Made by a program: the position numbers and the translations under genes
In this document: positions 53,912-63,788 of the stretch, one piece after another
How positions within the stretch are numbered: position 1 is the stretch's first letter
Layout: every line of letters starts with the position of its first letter
Source: Clostridiales bacterium
GTDB lineage: Bacteria; Bacillota; Clostridia; Christensenellales; CAG-314
NCBI GenBank assembly: GCA_003537755.1
Contig: DPQS01000029.1
Coordinates: forward strand, 24,117-88,116
Direction of reading: 5' to 3'
Length of the DNA: 64,000 bases
Notes under the pieces: model-generated
What the model saw: only the letters and a program-made list of their open reading frames with translations
The model's database searches: none
Told to the model about the DNA's origin: nothing

Positions 53912-55821
53912 ACAAGATCATCAGGCTGACAAGCGTAATTCTGGTATTGATGTTTAGTTTGACTATGCTATTTGCTTGTACCGATAACAATGGCAACAAG
54001 CCGACCTACGAGGAAGATCCGGGCAAAACGCTGACGGAGACAAACATTCTGTTGGCAAACAACGGAACAACCGACTACAAAATCGTCCTTCCCGAAAATC
54101 CCCAAAAGAAGGAACTTGTGGCGCGTAACGAACTTGTCGAGTTTCTCGGCAAGGCAACAGGCGCAACCTTTGCCGTTGTCAGCGACAACGGATTGACATT
54201 CAATCCGCAGGATAAGTACATCTCTGTCGGCAACACCGAGATTCTTGCCACAAGCGGCGTCGCGGTGGAGCAAGACAAACTTACTTCCGACGGATACCGC
54301 ATTGTCACCAAGGGCAACACGGTAATTATTGCCGGTCCGTCCGACTACGGAACACTGTACGGAGCGTACGCTTTTCTCAATTGGCAAATAGGTTTCGAGA
54401 CCTACGCCGAGGACGAAGTGTACTACGAAACGAAAACGCAACTCAAGTTGTTGAAATTCGACGAAACGGAAGCTCCCGACTTTGAAAAACGCCAACTCGG
54501 TTACTACACGGCGTGGTCCATCGACAGTTACCGCGACCGTCTGCGCGTGGAACGCCACGGCAAAGACTGGATTTACGGCTCGCACAGTCACTTTACCATT
54601 ATGCCCAAGGGAACCTACTACGCGCAACACCGCGATTGGTACAGCTCGGACGGTACGCAACTGTGTCTTACCAACGAAGAAATGCGCAAGGAATTTGTTG
54701 CGCGGTTGAAGTACATCATTTCTTCGCACCCCGACGAACACTACATTCTGTTGGGCGCCGAGGACGTCAACTCGTTCTGCTACTGTGACAACTGCAAAAA
54801 GGCAATAGCCAAGTACGGCACGGAAAGCGGCGTGGACATGGTGTTTGTCAACAAGGTCGCGCGCGATATCAACGCGTGGCTGGAACAAACCGACCCCGAT
54901 CGCTTCATCTACATCGGCACGTTTGCTTACAACAAGACAATTCCCGCGCCTGTCAAAAAGAACGCCGACGGCGAGTATGTCCCCACTCACGTGGACGTGG
55001 TTGCCGAACCGAACGTATTTATCTACTTTGCTCCGCTCGGAGCCAACTTCAGCTACGGTTTCCTGGACGAGGAACACAATTCCGAAATTGCCCAAAGCAT
55101 GTTAGGGTGGAAGGTTATCTGTCCGACATTCTGCATCTGGACATACAGTGCAAACTTCTTCAACTATTTTACCAACTTCAACAATTGGGGCACTCAGGCC
55201 TTGCAATACAGGGAGTTGAAAAGTGTCGGCGGTAAGGTTATCTTTGACATGGGTACATGGGACACGGCGGCTCCGTCGTTTGAACGTTTGCGCTCTTACG
55301 TCACGGCAAAGCTGATGTGGGACACCGAAGCCGACACTCAAAAACTTATTGCCGACTTCATGCAGCACTACTACAAGGATGCGGCGGAGTACATGACAAA
55401 GTACTACGATCTGATGCGTTCCTACCTTGAAGTAATCCGTGTGGAAAACAACATGGATGCCACCTGCTACGTCAACTACAACAATGTCAAGTACTGGTCG
55501 AAAGCCTACGTTGATACGTGCATGAGCTACTTCGAACAAGCACTTGCCGCAGTGGAAAAGTACAAACAAAGCGACCCGACGTTGTACGAATCGTTGACCA
55601 AACGAATAAAAATGGAAAAGTTGTCCGTTTTGTTTGTCGCATTGCAACATTACCAACAAACATACACCCCGTCGCAACAAAAGGCAATGATTGACGAGTT
55701 TGAAGAAGTGGCAAAGGCAAACAACGTTATGTATTGGCACGAACACACCAATCTGGCGCAAGGCGACGACGGCGCGGTGGACAAGCGCATCAATGCATGG
55801 CGGCTGTCGATAGGTGAGTGA
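53908..55821 (+). CDS. DUF4838-type lipoprotein
   Basis: A 637-aa lipoprotein (lipobox LFAC, C24), paralogue of that at 34017. The N-terminal domain carries GYRIVTKGNTVIIAGPSDYG and LYGAYAFLNWQIGFETYAED. The central domain carries HYILLGAEDVNSFCYCDNCK with the shared ED, F, CxCxxC pattern. The rest is helix-rich with FFNYFTNFNNWGTQAL and a late repeat-like helical bundle. A glycoside hydrolase activity is suspected for this family but not established. It overlaps the preceding gene by 4 bases (ATGA). Confidence 0.8.
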   Translation: MNKIIRLTSVILVLMFSLTMLFACTDNNGNKPTYEEDPGKTLTETNILLANNGTTDYKIVLPENPQKKELVARNELVEFLGKATGATFAVVSDNGLTFNPQDKYISVGNTEILATSGVAVEQDKLTSDGYRIVTKGNTVIIAGPSDYGTLYGAYAFLNWQIGFETYAEDEVYYETKTQLKLLKFDETEAPDFEKRQLGYYTAWSIDSYRDRLRVERHGKDWIYGSHSHFTIMPKGTYYAQHRDWYSSDGTQLCLTNEEMRKEFVARLKYIISSHPDEHYILLGAEDVNSFCYCDNCKKAIAKYGTESGVDMVFVNKVARDINAWLEQTDPDRFIYIGTFAYNKTIPAPVKKNADGEYVPTHVDVVAEPNVFIYFAPLGANFSYGFLDEEHNSEIAQSMLGWKVICPTFCIWTYSANFFNYFTNFNNWGTQALQYRELKSVGGKVIFDMGTWDTAAPSFERLRSYVTAKLMWDTEADTQKLIADFMQHYYKDAAEYMTKYYDLMRSYLEVIRVENNMDATCYVNYNNVKYWSKAYVDTCMSYFEQALAAVEKYKQSDPTLYESLTKRIKMEKLSVLFVALQHYQQTYTPSQQKAMIDEFEEVAKANNVMYWHEHTNLAQGDDGAVDKRINAWRLSIGE

Positions 55822-55829
55822 GGTGCAAC

Positions 55830-58631
55830 ATGAACAAAAAATTACTACTCGTATTGATGTTTGTTTTGTGCGTGACGTTGTTGTGCGCATGCAAACCCAC
55901 CGATGACAATCCGCCTGATCCTGCTCCCGACAAAGTGGAAATTACTCTGTCGGCGCAGCAATTGGAATTGGAAATGGGACAGTCTGCGACCGTCACAGCA
56001 ACGGTCAGCGGTAGCGAAGAAGTGCCTGTATGGACAACATCCGCGGCGGGCATTGCAACGGTCAGCGGCGGCAAGGTGACAGCTGTAGCGGATGGCTCCG
56101 CGACAATCACGGCAACGATCGGAGACGTAGCGGCGACTTGCGTTGTTACCGTCAACTCGCACGAAACGGTCACCCTCGACCGCACCGCATTGAGATTGTT
56201 TAAGGGCGAAAGCGTCAAAGTGGGCGCAACGGTAAAAAGGGGGCTTGTCGAACAACAAGTTGCCGTCAGTTACAGCGCGCAACCCGAAGGCTACGTGACC
56301 GTGGACGACGACGGCGTCGTCACGGGTGTAAAAATTACCAAGTCGCCCGTAACGGAAGTGTTGCTTACGGCAACAACCGCCAACGGTACCACAGCCACCT
56401 GCACCGTTACGGTGGAAGAAGTTGTGGTAATCAATCTGTCGCAAACCGAAGTCACTTTGCATCCGAACGGACAAAATTCCGCCCGTATCGAAGTCAGCGG
56501 CAAAAAGGGACAATATGCTCTCAATGCCGCTTCGGTAGAGTGGACAAGCAGCAACCCCGACATAGTCGAAGTAAAAGTCGATTCCAAGGGGGCAACTCTT
56601 ACGGCAAAAAAGAGCGGAGACGTAACGATCACCGCAAGCGTGGCTGGCTCGTCCGAAGTGGCTGTGTGCAACGTTGAAAGCTGGTACGCACTGTCGACGC
56701 CCGCCGACATGGAGTACATGCGCACGGATATAAACGGCGTGTTTAAGCTCGTCAGCGACATCGACTTCGGCGGTAAGGCGTGGGACGGCGTTACCAAATG
56801 GAAAGGCGACGGAATCCCCGACAGCGAGTATTTCGGCGGCACGCTTGACGGACAGGGCTACGCAATCAAAAACATCAACATTTTGTCCGGTTGGAACAAC
56901 GGCATTATCGGTCAGACCAACACCACAAGCGTAGTTCGCAATCTGTCGGTCATCAATCTTGTCAACCAGGACACAAGCAACAAGGTAGGCAGCGTTGTTT
57001 CCTTTAATAAAGGTCTGATAGAAAACTGCTACCTGGAAAACACCATTCAAAGCGACAGTCAAAGCAACTGGAACAGTCACGGCGGCATTGTTGCCACCAA
57101 CGCGCAAACGGGCATAATACGCAACTGTATCGTGCGCGTGACGGCAAGCCGCGCCTACAACAACGCGGGAGCCATTGTCGGCTACAACTGCGGTGTAATA
57201 GACAATTGCTACGCCATTTGTACCGAAGCGAGGTTGCCTTTGTACGTAGAGTGGAGCAATTCTCTCGGTACCATTACCGATTGCGGCGTGTATACAAGCG
57301 TCGCCGACTTCGTAAGCGGCGCACAACTGCACACTTTTTCCGACAAGGTGTGGACAAACACGGGCTTGGACGTACCGTCGCTGTACCACTACCAAAGTGT
57401 GTCGTTTGACAAAGATACTTTGTACTTTGCGCAGGGTCGTCGTTACAACATCAACCCCGCCAACGTGACGGGAGCAGAGATGCAGTGGCAACTCGCAGGC
57501 GACGACGGCGCACTTGTGTGCGAGCAAAACGCCGACAATTCTCTGAATTTCTTTGCGCGCAAAAAGGGCGTGGCAAGGTTGACCGTCAGGCTTGCCAACG
57601 GATCTACCGCCGGCGTAAACATTGTAGTTACCGGCGTTGTGATTTCGCCCGACGTCGAAAACGTCAGTCTGGACTACAACAATCCGTCTCTTTCCGACGA
57701 AAAAGCCATTCGATTGTTTGACGAACAGGGCAACGAGATTACACAGCACCTGACCTTTACTACCACCGACGATCGCGTTGCAACTGTTGGCGAAAACGGT
57801 GTAATCACCGCTGTCGGCGCAGGAAAATGCTTTATTAACCTGCGTTACATCGATGACGACTATATGCAGTTTGTCGCGGTTGACGTTACGGGTTGGCAAC
57901 AAATCTCCACGCCTCAGCAGTTGCAGGCGATGAAGGACAACTACAAACTTAACTATTGCCTTGTCAACGACATCGATTTCGGCAACAACGTGTTTACCAC
58001 CATTACCAAGTGGACGGCGACGGACAGCGACGAATTGTACTTCTCGGGCATCTTCGACGGCAACGGTTACTCTGTCAAAAATGTCAGGATTGTCGGCAAC
58101 GACAGCGGTATCTGGGGGCGTACGGCAACCACGGCTGTAATACGCAACACCGTGTTTGACAACATCGAGTTTGCGCCGTCAGGCAACAACACGATTGCCA
58201 ACACGTTCGGGGTTGTTTCGTTCAATACAGGCACCGTGCGCGATTGCATTGTAAAAGCCAAATTCAACGTCGGAAACACAACCGACTACCGTACGGGCGG
58301 AGGCATCTGCGGCAACAACGAGTTCCGCGGGCGTGTGTACAACTGCATTTCCTATGTGGACGCCTCGGCAGTAACCGGACCCGAAAACTACGTCGGTGTG
58401 CTGTTCGGACTGTGTCAGGGCGTTGCAAAGGATTGTATAGGCATTGTCGTCGGCAACACGACGGCAACCGTAAATGCAATTTCGTTTATCAACAGCAGCG
58501 GTGTGTCGGCGTGCAAACACTTTGCATCCGAGCAAGCCGCAGTGGCGGAGTACGCGCCTTTCGGTTCGTTTTCGACGGCGGTGTGGAACGTGTCGGATAC
58601 AAGACTGCCTGTGTTGCGCCATTTGTTTTAA
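55830..58631 (+). CDS. Big2/GLUG-like surface lipoprotein
   Basis: A 933-aa lipoprotein (LLCAC, C21). The start at 55830 precedes the signal peptide MNKKLLLVLM. Big2 domains lie at about 35-105, 110-200 and 203-285 (VWTTSAAGIATVSGGKV, VEWTSSNPDIVEVKV). A beta-helix-like block (about 285-510) starts GTLDGQGYAIKNINI and contains VSFNKGLIENCYLENTI. A further Big2-like segment (about 590-690) is followed by a second helix block (FDGNGYSVKNVRI, VSFNTGTVRDCIVKAKF). The duplicated helix block distinguishes it from the 469-aa locus C counterpart. Function unknown. Confidence 0.8.
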   Translation: MNKKLLLVLMFVLCVTLLCACKPTDDNPPDPAPDKVEITLSAQQLELEMGQSATVTATVSGSEEVPVWTTSAAGIATVSGGKVTAVADGSATITATIGDVAATCVVTVNSHETVTLDRTALRLFKGESVKVGATVKRGLVEQQVAVSYSAQPEGYVTVDDDGVVTGVKITKSPVTEVLLTATTANGTTATCTVTVEEVVVINLSQTEVTLHPNGQNSARIEVSGKKGQYALNAASVEWTSSNPDIVEVKVDSKGATLTAKKSGDVTITASVAGSSEVAVCNVESWYALSTPADMEYMRTDINGVFKLVSDIDFGGKAWDGVTKWKGDGIPDSEYFGGTLDGQGYAIKNINILSGWNNGIIGQTNTTSVVRNLSVINLVNQDTSNKVGSVVSFNKGLIENCYLENTIQSDSQSNWNSHGGIVATNAQTGIIRNCIVRVTASRAYNNAGAIVGYNCGVIDNCYAICTEARLPLYVEWSNSLGTITDCGVYTSVADFVSGAQLHTFSDKVWTNTGLDVPSLYHYQSVSFDKDTLYFAQGRRYNINPANVTGAEMQWQLAGDDGALVCEQNADNSLNFFARKKGVARLTVRLANGSTAGVNIVVTGVVISPDVENVSLDYNNPSLSDEKAIRLFDEQGNEITQHLTFTTTDDRVATVGENGVITAVGAGKCFINLRYIDDDYMQFVAVDVTGWQQISTPQQLQAMKDNYKLNYCLVNDIDFGNNVFTTITKWTATDSDELYFSGIFDGNGYSVKNVRIVGNDSGIWGRTATTAVIRNTVFDNIEFAPSGNNTIANTFGVVSFNTGTVRDCIVKAKFNVGNTTDYRTGGGICGNNEFRGRVYNCISYVDASAVTGPENYVGVLFGLCQGVAKDCIGIVVGNTTATVNAISFINSSGVSACKHFASEQAAVAEYAPFGSFSTAVWNVSDTRLPVLRHLF

Positions 58632-58661
58632 TGACGAACAAGCACAAAAAAGATTTGTCAA

Positions 58662-58688
58662 TTTGTCGGCAGATTTCTAATACGTATG
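58662..58688 (-). promoter_or_regulatory. Intergenic TACGTA element, reverse orientation
   Basis: Read on the minus strand: CATACGTAT, then AAATC, then GCCGACAAA, as at 37417 and 44364. It lies 140 bases upstream of the 58828 lipoprotein, in the same gene context as the copy at 37417. A separate hairpin, CGAAAG-GAAA-CTTTCG (58786-58801), lies just before the lipoprotein ribosome binding site. The gap 58632-58827 holds nothing else I can name. Confidence 0.5.
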
Positions 58689-58827
58689 TGTTTTTTTGAG
58701 TACATGTACGGGCACGAGCGATGTCCGCTGCGTGTACAAAAGTTGCGTTTGTTGTTTGACGCAAGACAAGTAAAAAAGGACTTGACGAAAGGAAACTTTC
58801 GTAAATAAAAACAAGGAGAAAGAAACA

Positions 58828-61620
58828 ATGAAAAGAAAATTGATTGGCACATTGTTGGCGATTATGCTTGTGGCTTCGTTGTTTGCGCTTATCGCATGCG
58901 AAAAACCCGCCTACAACGTAACCGTTACAGAAAGTGCGCACGGCAAAGTGACGGCGGACCTGTCTACCGTTACCGCCGATGGCAGCGTAACGCTTACCGT
59001 AACGCCCGACGAAGGCTACATGCTTGACGAGCTTAAGGTAAACGACGCCAAGGTTGACGTTACCGGCAACACCTACGTTGTTGCAAACGTGTCTGCCGAC
59101 GTAACGATTACGGCAACATTCAAGGCTGTTACCGTGACTGTGTCCTTTAACGTTGCGCCCACGCAAAGCAAACAAGTAACCTACGGCTCTGTTTACGGCG
59201 AACTGCCTGCTCCCGTCGGACAAACCGGACAACGCTTTGTCGGTTGGTACACGCAGGAAAACGGCGAAGGAACCAAGGTGGAAGCTACAACCGCCGTTAC
59301 CGCAACGAAAGACCACACCTTGTACGCATTGTTCACCGACAAGTACCTTGTAACGTTCAACTACACTTCGGGCAGCGGTCGCGAAGAAACTCGTCTTGTT
59401 GCGTACAACACGGCAATAGGAGACTTGCCCACCGTTCAGCCGCCTGTGGCAAGCATATTGTACGGATGGTTTGTCGGCGAAACCAAGATTGATAAGGATT
59501 ACCTTGTTACCGATGACATCACGGTTACGGCAAGCTACATTACGGCAGAACTGTCTCTTAAACAAGGTTCCGGCACTACTGCAATCGCAGGCTTTGCCGA
59601 AGCCACCGACAACAGCTACCCCGAAGTGAATGTAGTTGTCAAAATCGACGGCGAAGTAAAGGAAGTTGCCGTTACGTTGGAAACCACCGACAGCGCAATT
59701 GCTACAGTCGACGGCGGCAGAGTTACAGCCGTTGCCGACGGTGAAGTGCAAATCATTGCCAAGTACAACGGCGAAGAAATTGCCCGTCTCGATGACAAAA
59801 TCACATGTCGCAGTTATGCCGGCTACACAGCCGTTGCCGACAAGGCAGGTTTCCTTGCAATCAAGGACAACAAAGCAGGCAAGTACTATCTTACAGCCGA
59901 CATCGACCTGGAAAACGCGGCAATGTGGGACGTAGACAACGGCTACAAGCCCCTGTTCGATGTGTTTACGGGCGTAATCGACGGTCGCGGCCACAAAGTA
60001 AGCAATGCGGTTGCTCACCCGTCGGGTTGGTTCCAGGGTATGTTTACCGAAATGAAAGGCGTAGTGCGCGATATCGCTCTTGTCAACTTCTACACGGAAA
60101 CAGGCAAGGCTGCCGGTAACGGTGTGTTCGGCAACGTCAAGGGACTTGTGGAAAACGTGTATCTCGATTACAACGTTCGCTTCTCGGGCGTTCAGGAAAA
60201 CCACGCGGTTGCGCCGCTTGCTTCCTATGTGGAAAACGGCGGTATTCTCAGAAACATTGTTGTCAACATGCGTACCGCAAGCAATCAATACGTTGACGCG
60301 GCGGCGATTGCTTTCTCCGCACAAAGCTGGGGCGGCAAGGTGGAAAACGTATTTGTAATGACAAACGGCAAGTCCGTATCGGCAACAATCAGCGGCGGCT
60401 TGTACTACAAGGAGGCAGCAGAAGGCGTCGGCGACGGAATTACCAAAAACAGCGGAACATATCTGTACACTTACAGTATGCTTAGCAGCGAAACCGAGGA
60501 CATCACCAAGCTCGATTCGTCGGTGTGGTCGGTACGTGAAGGCGCAGTGTACTTCCACAACACCCTTGCTCTTGCGCCTACTCCGGAGTACGACATTGTG
60601 TACAACGGCGGCAACATCGTCAAGGAATACGAAACAGAACTGCCTACTGCGGAAATACTCAACATTGTATTTTTGCATAACACGGCAAAGATGGACGAAG
60701 TGCCGACGGGCGCAACCTTTACTTCCACCAAGGAAGATGTTGCAATTGTGGGTGTAGACGACGAAGGCAATGTGTTTGTCCGCTACAACGGCGCAGGCAC
60801 AACCACAATTAAAGTCACAATCGGCGAAGTGGAAGTGTCTTTTGACATCACTCTCAACCAAATCGTTCACATCGCATCGGCGGAAGATCTTCGCACCAAG
60901 ATGCCCACCAGTCTTAACAGCGTAATAGTACTTGACAACGACATCGATTTGCAAATGAGCACGGTTAAGGGCGGTGACGATTGGAGCAGTTTCGGTACAT
61001 TTACCGGCACGCTTGACGGACAAGGACACAAGATTTCCAATTTCTACGTAGGTAATGGTTGGAGCGGCGGCTTCTTCTTCGCCATGAAAGGTACTATCAG
61101 AAACATCGCTTTTGTCAATGTAAACAGTCCTTCCGTAACGGCGAATACCGCCAACGGATTGTTTGCTACGCTTGACGGCGGTGCCGTACTGGAAAACGTG
61201 TACATCGATTACGTGTTCAATGCAAACGGCAGTGTAATCGGCAGTGACCTCAACTATGTTGCCGCAGGACCGGTTTGCGGACCTATATTCTCGGCAACGG
61301 TAAACAACGTAATCATCAACATTCGCTTCAAGGAAGGTTTCGACTTTGCCAACATCGACAAAATCGGCGCAATCACTGGTAAGGCTTGCTCCTGGGCGTC
61401 AAAGGTGAGTAACGTCAAGGTTATCGTCAACGCGGACGTTAATCTGAAACTCTCTTACGCCGACGCGGTAGAAAACGACGGCGTTCAGAAAACGTGGACA
61501 AACTGCGCGACATACACAAACTACGCCGCGCTAAAAGCAAGCGATTTGTCGGCGTTTAACGCAAGCGTGTGGAATTTTGCCGACGACGGATTGACCTTTG
61601 GCGAAAACAAAGTACTGTAA
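58828..61620 (+). CDS. Surface lipoprotein with InlB-B-like, Big2 and GLUG-like modules
   Basis: A 930-aa lipoprotein (LIAC, C24) with AAGGAG upstream. Residues 28-95 form a GKVTA-type beta module (TVTPDEGYMLDELKVNDAKV). Residues about 97-245 contain InlB-B/Flg_new-like repeats (RFVGWYTQENGEGTKV). A Big2 domain at about 250-330 (TDSAIATVDGGRVTAVADGE) follows. Two beta-helix-like blocks (about 335-560 and 690-920) each begin with a GxIDGRGHKVSN or GTLDGQGHKISNFY motif, separated by a further Big2-like module. No catalytic motif is seen. It occupies the same position in locus D as the 1127-aa lipoprotein in locus C, although the modules differ. Confidence 0.8.
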   Translation: MKRKLIGTLLAIMLVASLFALIACEKPAYNVTVTESAHGKVTADLSTVTADGSVTLTVTPDEGYMLDELKVNDAKVDVTGNTYVVANVSADVTITATFKAVTVTVSFNVAPTQSKQVTYGSVYGELPAPVGQTGQRFVGWYTQENGEGTKVEATTAVTATKDHTLYALFTDKYLVTFNYTSGSGREETRLVAYNTAIGDLPTVQPPVASILYGWFVGETKIDKDYLVTDDITVTASYITAELSLKQGSGTTAIAGFAEATDNSYPEVNVVVKIDGEVKEVAVTLETTDSAIATVDGGRVTAVADGEVQIIAKYNGEEIARLDDKITCRSYAGYTAVADKAGFLAIKDNKAGKYYLTADIDLENAAMWDVDNGYKPLFDVFTGVIDGRGHKVSNAVAHPSGWFQGMFTEMKGVVRDIALVNFYTETGKAAGNGVFGNVKGLVENVYLDYNVRFSGVQENHAVAPLASYVENGGILRNIVVNMRTASNQYVDAAAIAFSAQSWGGKVENVFVMTNGKSVSATISGGLYYKEAAEGVGDGITKNSGTYLYTYSMLSSETEDITKLDSSVWSVREGAVYFHNTLALAPTPEYDIVYNGGNIVKEYETELPTAEILNIVFLHNTAKMDEVPTGATFTSTKEDVAIVGVDDEGNVFVRYNGAGTTTIKVTIGEVEVSFDITLNQIVHIASAEDLRTKMPTSLNSVIVLDNDIDLQMSTVKGGDDWSSFGTFTGTLDGQGHKISNFYVGNGWSGGFFFAMKGTIRNIAFVNVNSPSVTANTANGLFATLDGGAVLENVYIDYVFNANGSVIGSDLNYVAAGPVCGPIFSATVNNVIINIRFKEGFDFANIDKIGAITGKACSWASKVSNVKVIVNADVNLKLSYADAVENDGVQKTWTNCATYTNYAALKASDLSAFNASVWNFADDGLTFGENKVL

Positions 61621-61667
61621 ACAAATCTCTGTCGGGCGGTCAACCGACTGACAATTGACCGGACAAA

Positions 61668-61697
61668 CCGACGTTGCGACAATTGCCGCAGCGTCGG
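61668..61697 (+). other. Intercistronic hairpin
   Basis: Stem CCGACGTTGCG / CGCAGCGTCGG (one T-G pair) with an 8-nt loop and no T-run. A second possible stem, CGGTCAA / TTGACCG, lies just upstream. It probably protects the mRNA rather than terminating. The next gene starts at 61794. Confidence 0.5.
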
Positions 61698-61793
61698 GAT
61701 ATGTCGCGGCGCAGGTAAACTACTGCAATGCGGCAAATAAAAACAGAACCAATAAACCACGAAAAATGTAATTACTAAAAGGAAGTTTTTGTT

Positions 61794-63788
61794 ATGGTTT
61801 TGAAAGATAAAAGATTGCCGAGTTATCCGCTGATGGTCAAGGACCCGTATTTTTCCTTCTGGATGCCTGCCGACGATCCGACGGAATCGGATGTGGCTTT
61901 TTGGCACGGCGAGCCTAAACCGTTTGCGGGGGTTTTGACCGTCGACGGCAAGGAGTACCGCTTTTTGGGTAAGGGAGAGCAACCTGCGCTCAGGCTTGTC
62001 CAAACGGAAGTGACGGCATTCGACACAATCTACACGTTTGACGGCGACGACTTCACGTTTGCGGTGGATTTCTTTTCGCCGCTGCCGCCGAGCGACCCGA
62101 GCACGATGTCCCTGCCTGCCGTGTACGTCAACTACACGTTTACAAGCAAAGTCAGCCACGATGTTTCGGTAAGCCTGGCAATGGAGGAACGCGCTTGTTT
62201 CGACACCTGCCGCAAGGAAGAACGAACGGAAGAAATGCGTGTAAACAAATACGTTTTGCCTTGTTGTCAGACTGTTTCGATGGGGCTTTTGCGTCAACTT
62301 CCGCTGTCCAACAGCATGGACGAAGTCGGCGCGGACTGGGGATATATTTATCTTTGCGGACAAACCGCAGACAGCGTCAAGAGCGACCGCGTGTGGACAA
62401 CCGTACGCAACGACCACAACGGCGCAAATAATGTCAGCGATTTTTTTGTGGTGGCGTTCGATGACATAATCTCTATTTTTTACTTCGGACAGTATTTGCC
62501 CGACTACTGGCAACGCAACGGCAAAAATATCTTTGACGTGATAGCCCACGCCTACTCTGCTCGTAGCGAAATTTTGCATACGTGTCAACAATTTGAACAC
62601 AAATTGCTTGCCGACGCGGCGTGCTACTCCGACGATTACCTGCTTACGTTGTATGCTTCGGTACGTCAATCGGTTGCCGCGCACAAGCTTGTGCAGGACA
62701 AGGACGGCAACTTGCTGTTTCTGTCCAAGGAGTGTAACAGCGACGGTTGCATTGCCACCGTGGATGTCACCTATCCGTCCATGCCGATGTATCTGTTGTA
62801 CAATCCCGAGTTGGTCAAGGGAATGATTTTGCCGATATTCAAGTTTGCGCGCATGGCTGTGTGGAACAAGCCTTTTGCTCCGCACGACGTGGGCATCTAT
62901 CCATATTGTCTCGGACAGTACTACGCCGTCAAAAACGGCAGCGAGTGTCGCGATATGACGGTGCACAGTTGGATTGCGCCCGAGGTGTTGCCGTTCTACT
63001 ACCAACTGCCGGCAGATTACGACTTGTTTGACTTCAATCGCCAGATGCCGGTGGAGGAAAGCGGCAACATGATCATTGTCACCTGGTTGTACTACGCAGT
63101 CAGCGGCGACAAGCAGATTCTGGAAGAAAACTTCGACTTGTTCGAAACGTGGGTCAAGTACCTTGTCCGGTACGGACTTGTGCCGGACTGCCAATTGTGT
63201 ACCGACGACTTTGCAGGGCATCTGGACAAAAATGCCAACCTTGCCGTCAAGTCCATTGTCGGTATGTATTGCTTTGCCAAGATGGCGGAGGCGTTGAACA
63301 AACCCGATCTTGCGGCGGAGTACTACGCATTGGCGCGTAACTATGCCGGGCAGTGGAAGACGTTGTACAACGACGGTGACCACACTATGTTGTGTCTGGA
63401 CAATCACGATTCGTACAGCCTCAAATACAACATGGCAATCGACAAATTGCTGGGGGCAGGCTTGTTTGACGACGATATCGTGGACAAGGAGTTGCGCTAC
63501 TACGACAAGGTTGCAGGCAAGTACGGAGTGCCGCTGGACACGCGCAACACCTACACCAAGACCGACTGGATGTTGTGGGTGGCTGCGCTGGGCGACAATA
63601 CGGAAGTGAACAAATATGCGTCGTACATAGTCAACTTTTTTGCCGACACAACTCAGCGAGTTCCTTTCTCCGATTGGATTGACACCAAAGAGCCAAAGTA
63701 TTATACTTTCCGTAACCGCACCGTGCAGGGCGGATTGTTTCTGCCTATACTCAAGGCACAGTGGAGTGAACTATGCAAAACAAAATAG
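61794..63788 (+). CDS. DUF4965/DUF5127/DUF1793-type (glutaminase A-like) protein
   Basis: A 664-aa protein without a signal peptide. The N-terminus (LPSYPLMVKDPYFSFWMP, KPFAGVLTVDGKEYRF) and the C-terminal alpha/alpha-barrel (HDVGIYPYCLGQYYAVKNG, MPVEESGNMIIVTWLY, NTYTKTDWMLWVAALG, RVPFSDWIDTKEPKYYTFRN) match the DUF5127-DUF4965-DUF1793 architecture first known from fungal glutaminase A. Bacterial members often sit in glycan loci and are more likely glycosidases than glutaminases, but that is not established here. The AAAGGAAG site lies upstream of the ATG. It overlaps the following GH20 gene by 16 bases. Confidence 0.8.
   Translation: MVLKDKRLPSYPLMVKDPYFSFWMPADDPTESDVAFWHGEPKPFAGVLTVDGKEYRFLGKGEQPALRLVQTEVTAFDTIYTFDGDDFTFAVDFFSPLPPSDPSTMSLPAVYVNYTFTSKVSHDVSVSLAMEERACFDTCRKEERTEEMRVNKYVLPCCQTVSMGLLRQLPLSNSMDEVGADWGYIYLCGQTADSVKSDRVWTTVRNDHNGANNVSDFFVVAFDDIISIFYFGQYLPDYWQRNGKNIFDVIAHAYSARSEILHTCQQFEHKLLADAACYSDDYLLTLYASVRQSVAAHKLVQDKDGNLLFLSKECNSDGCIATVDVTYPSMPMYLLYNPELVKGMILPIFKFARMAVWNKPFAPHDVGIYPYCLGQYYAVKNGSECRDMTVHSWIAPEVLPFYYQLPADYDLFDFNRQMPVEESGNMIIVTWLYYAVSGDKQILEENFDLFETWVKYLVRYGLVPDCQLCTDDFAGHLDKNANLAVKSIVGMYCFAKMAEALNKPDLAAEYYALARNYAGQWKTLYNDGDHTMLCLDNHDSYSLKYNMAIDKLLGAGLFDDDIVDKELRYYDKVAGKYGVPLDTRNTYTKTDWMLWVAALGDNTEVNKYASYIVNFFADTTQRVPFSDWIDTKEPKYYTFRNRTVQGGLFLPILKAQWSELCKTK

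Noticed and set aside
55845..57902. Minus-strand ORF of 685 aa
   Set aside because: It mirrors the Big2/GLUG lipoprotein gene; the plus strand has signal peptide, domains and ribosome binding site, and the minus frame has none.
58489..61029. Minus-strand ORF of 846 aa
   Set aside because: It lies opposite two well-supported lipoprotein genes and is rich in Cys, His, Arg and Val without any domain pattern. It is an artefact of codon composition on the coding strand.
61521..63407. Minus-strand ORF of 628 aa
   Set aside because: It is opposite the DUF4965-type gene, which shows clear family motifs, and the minus frame has no recognisable domain.
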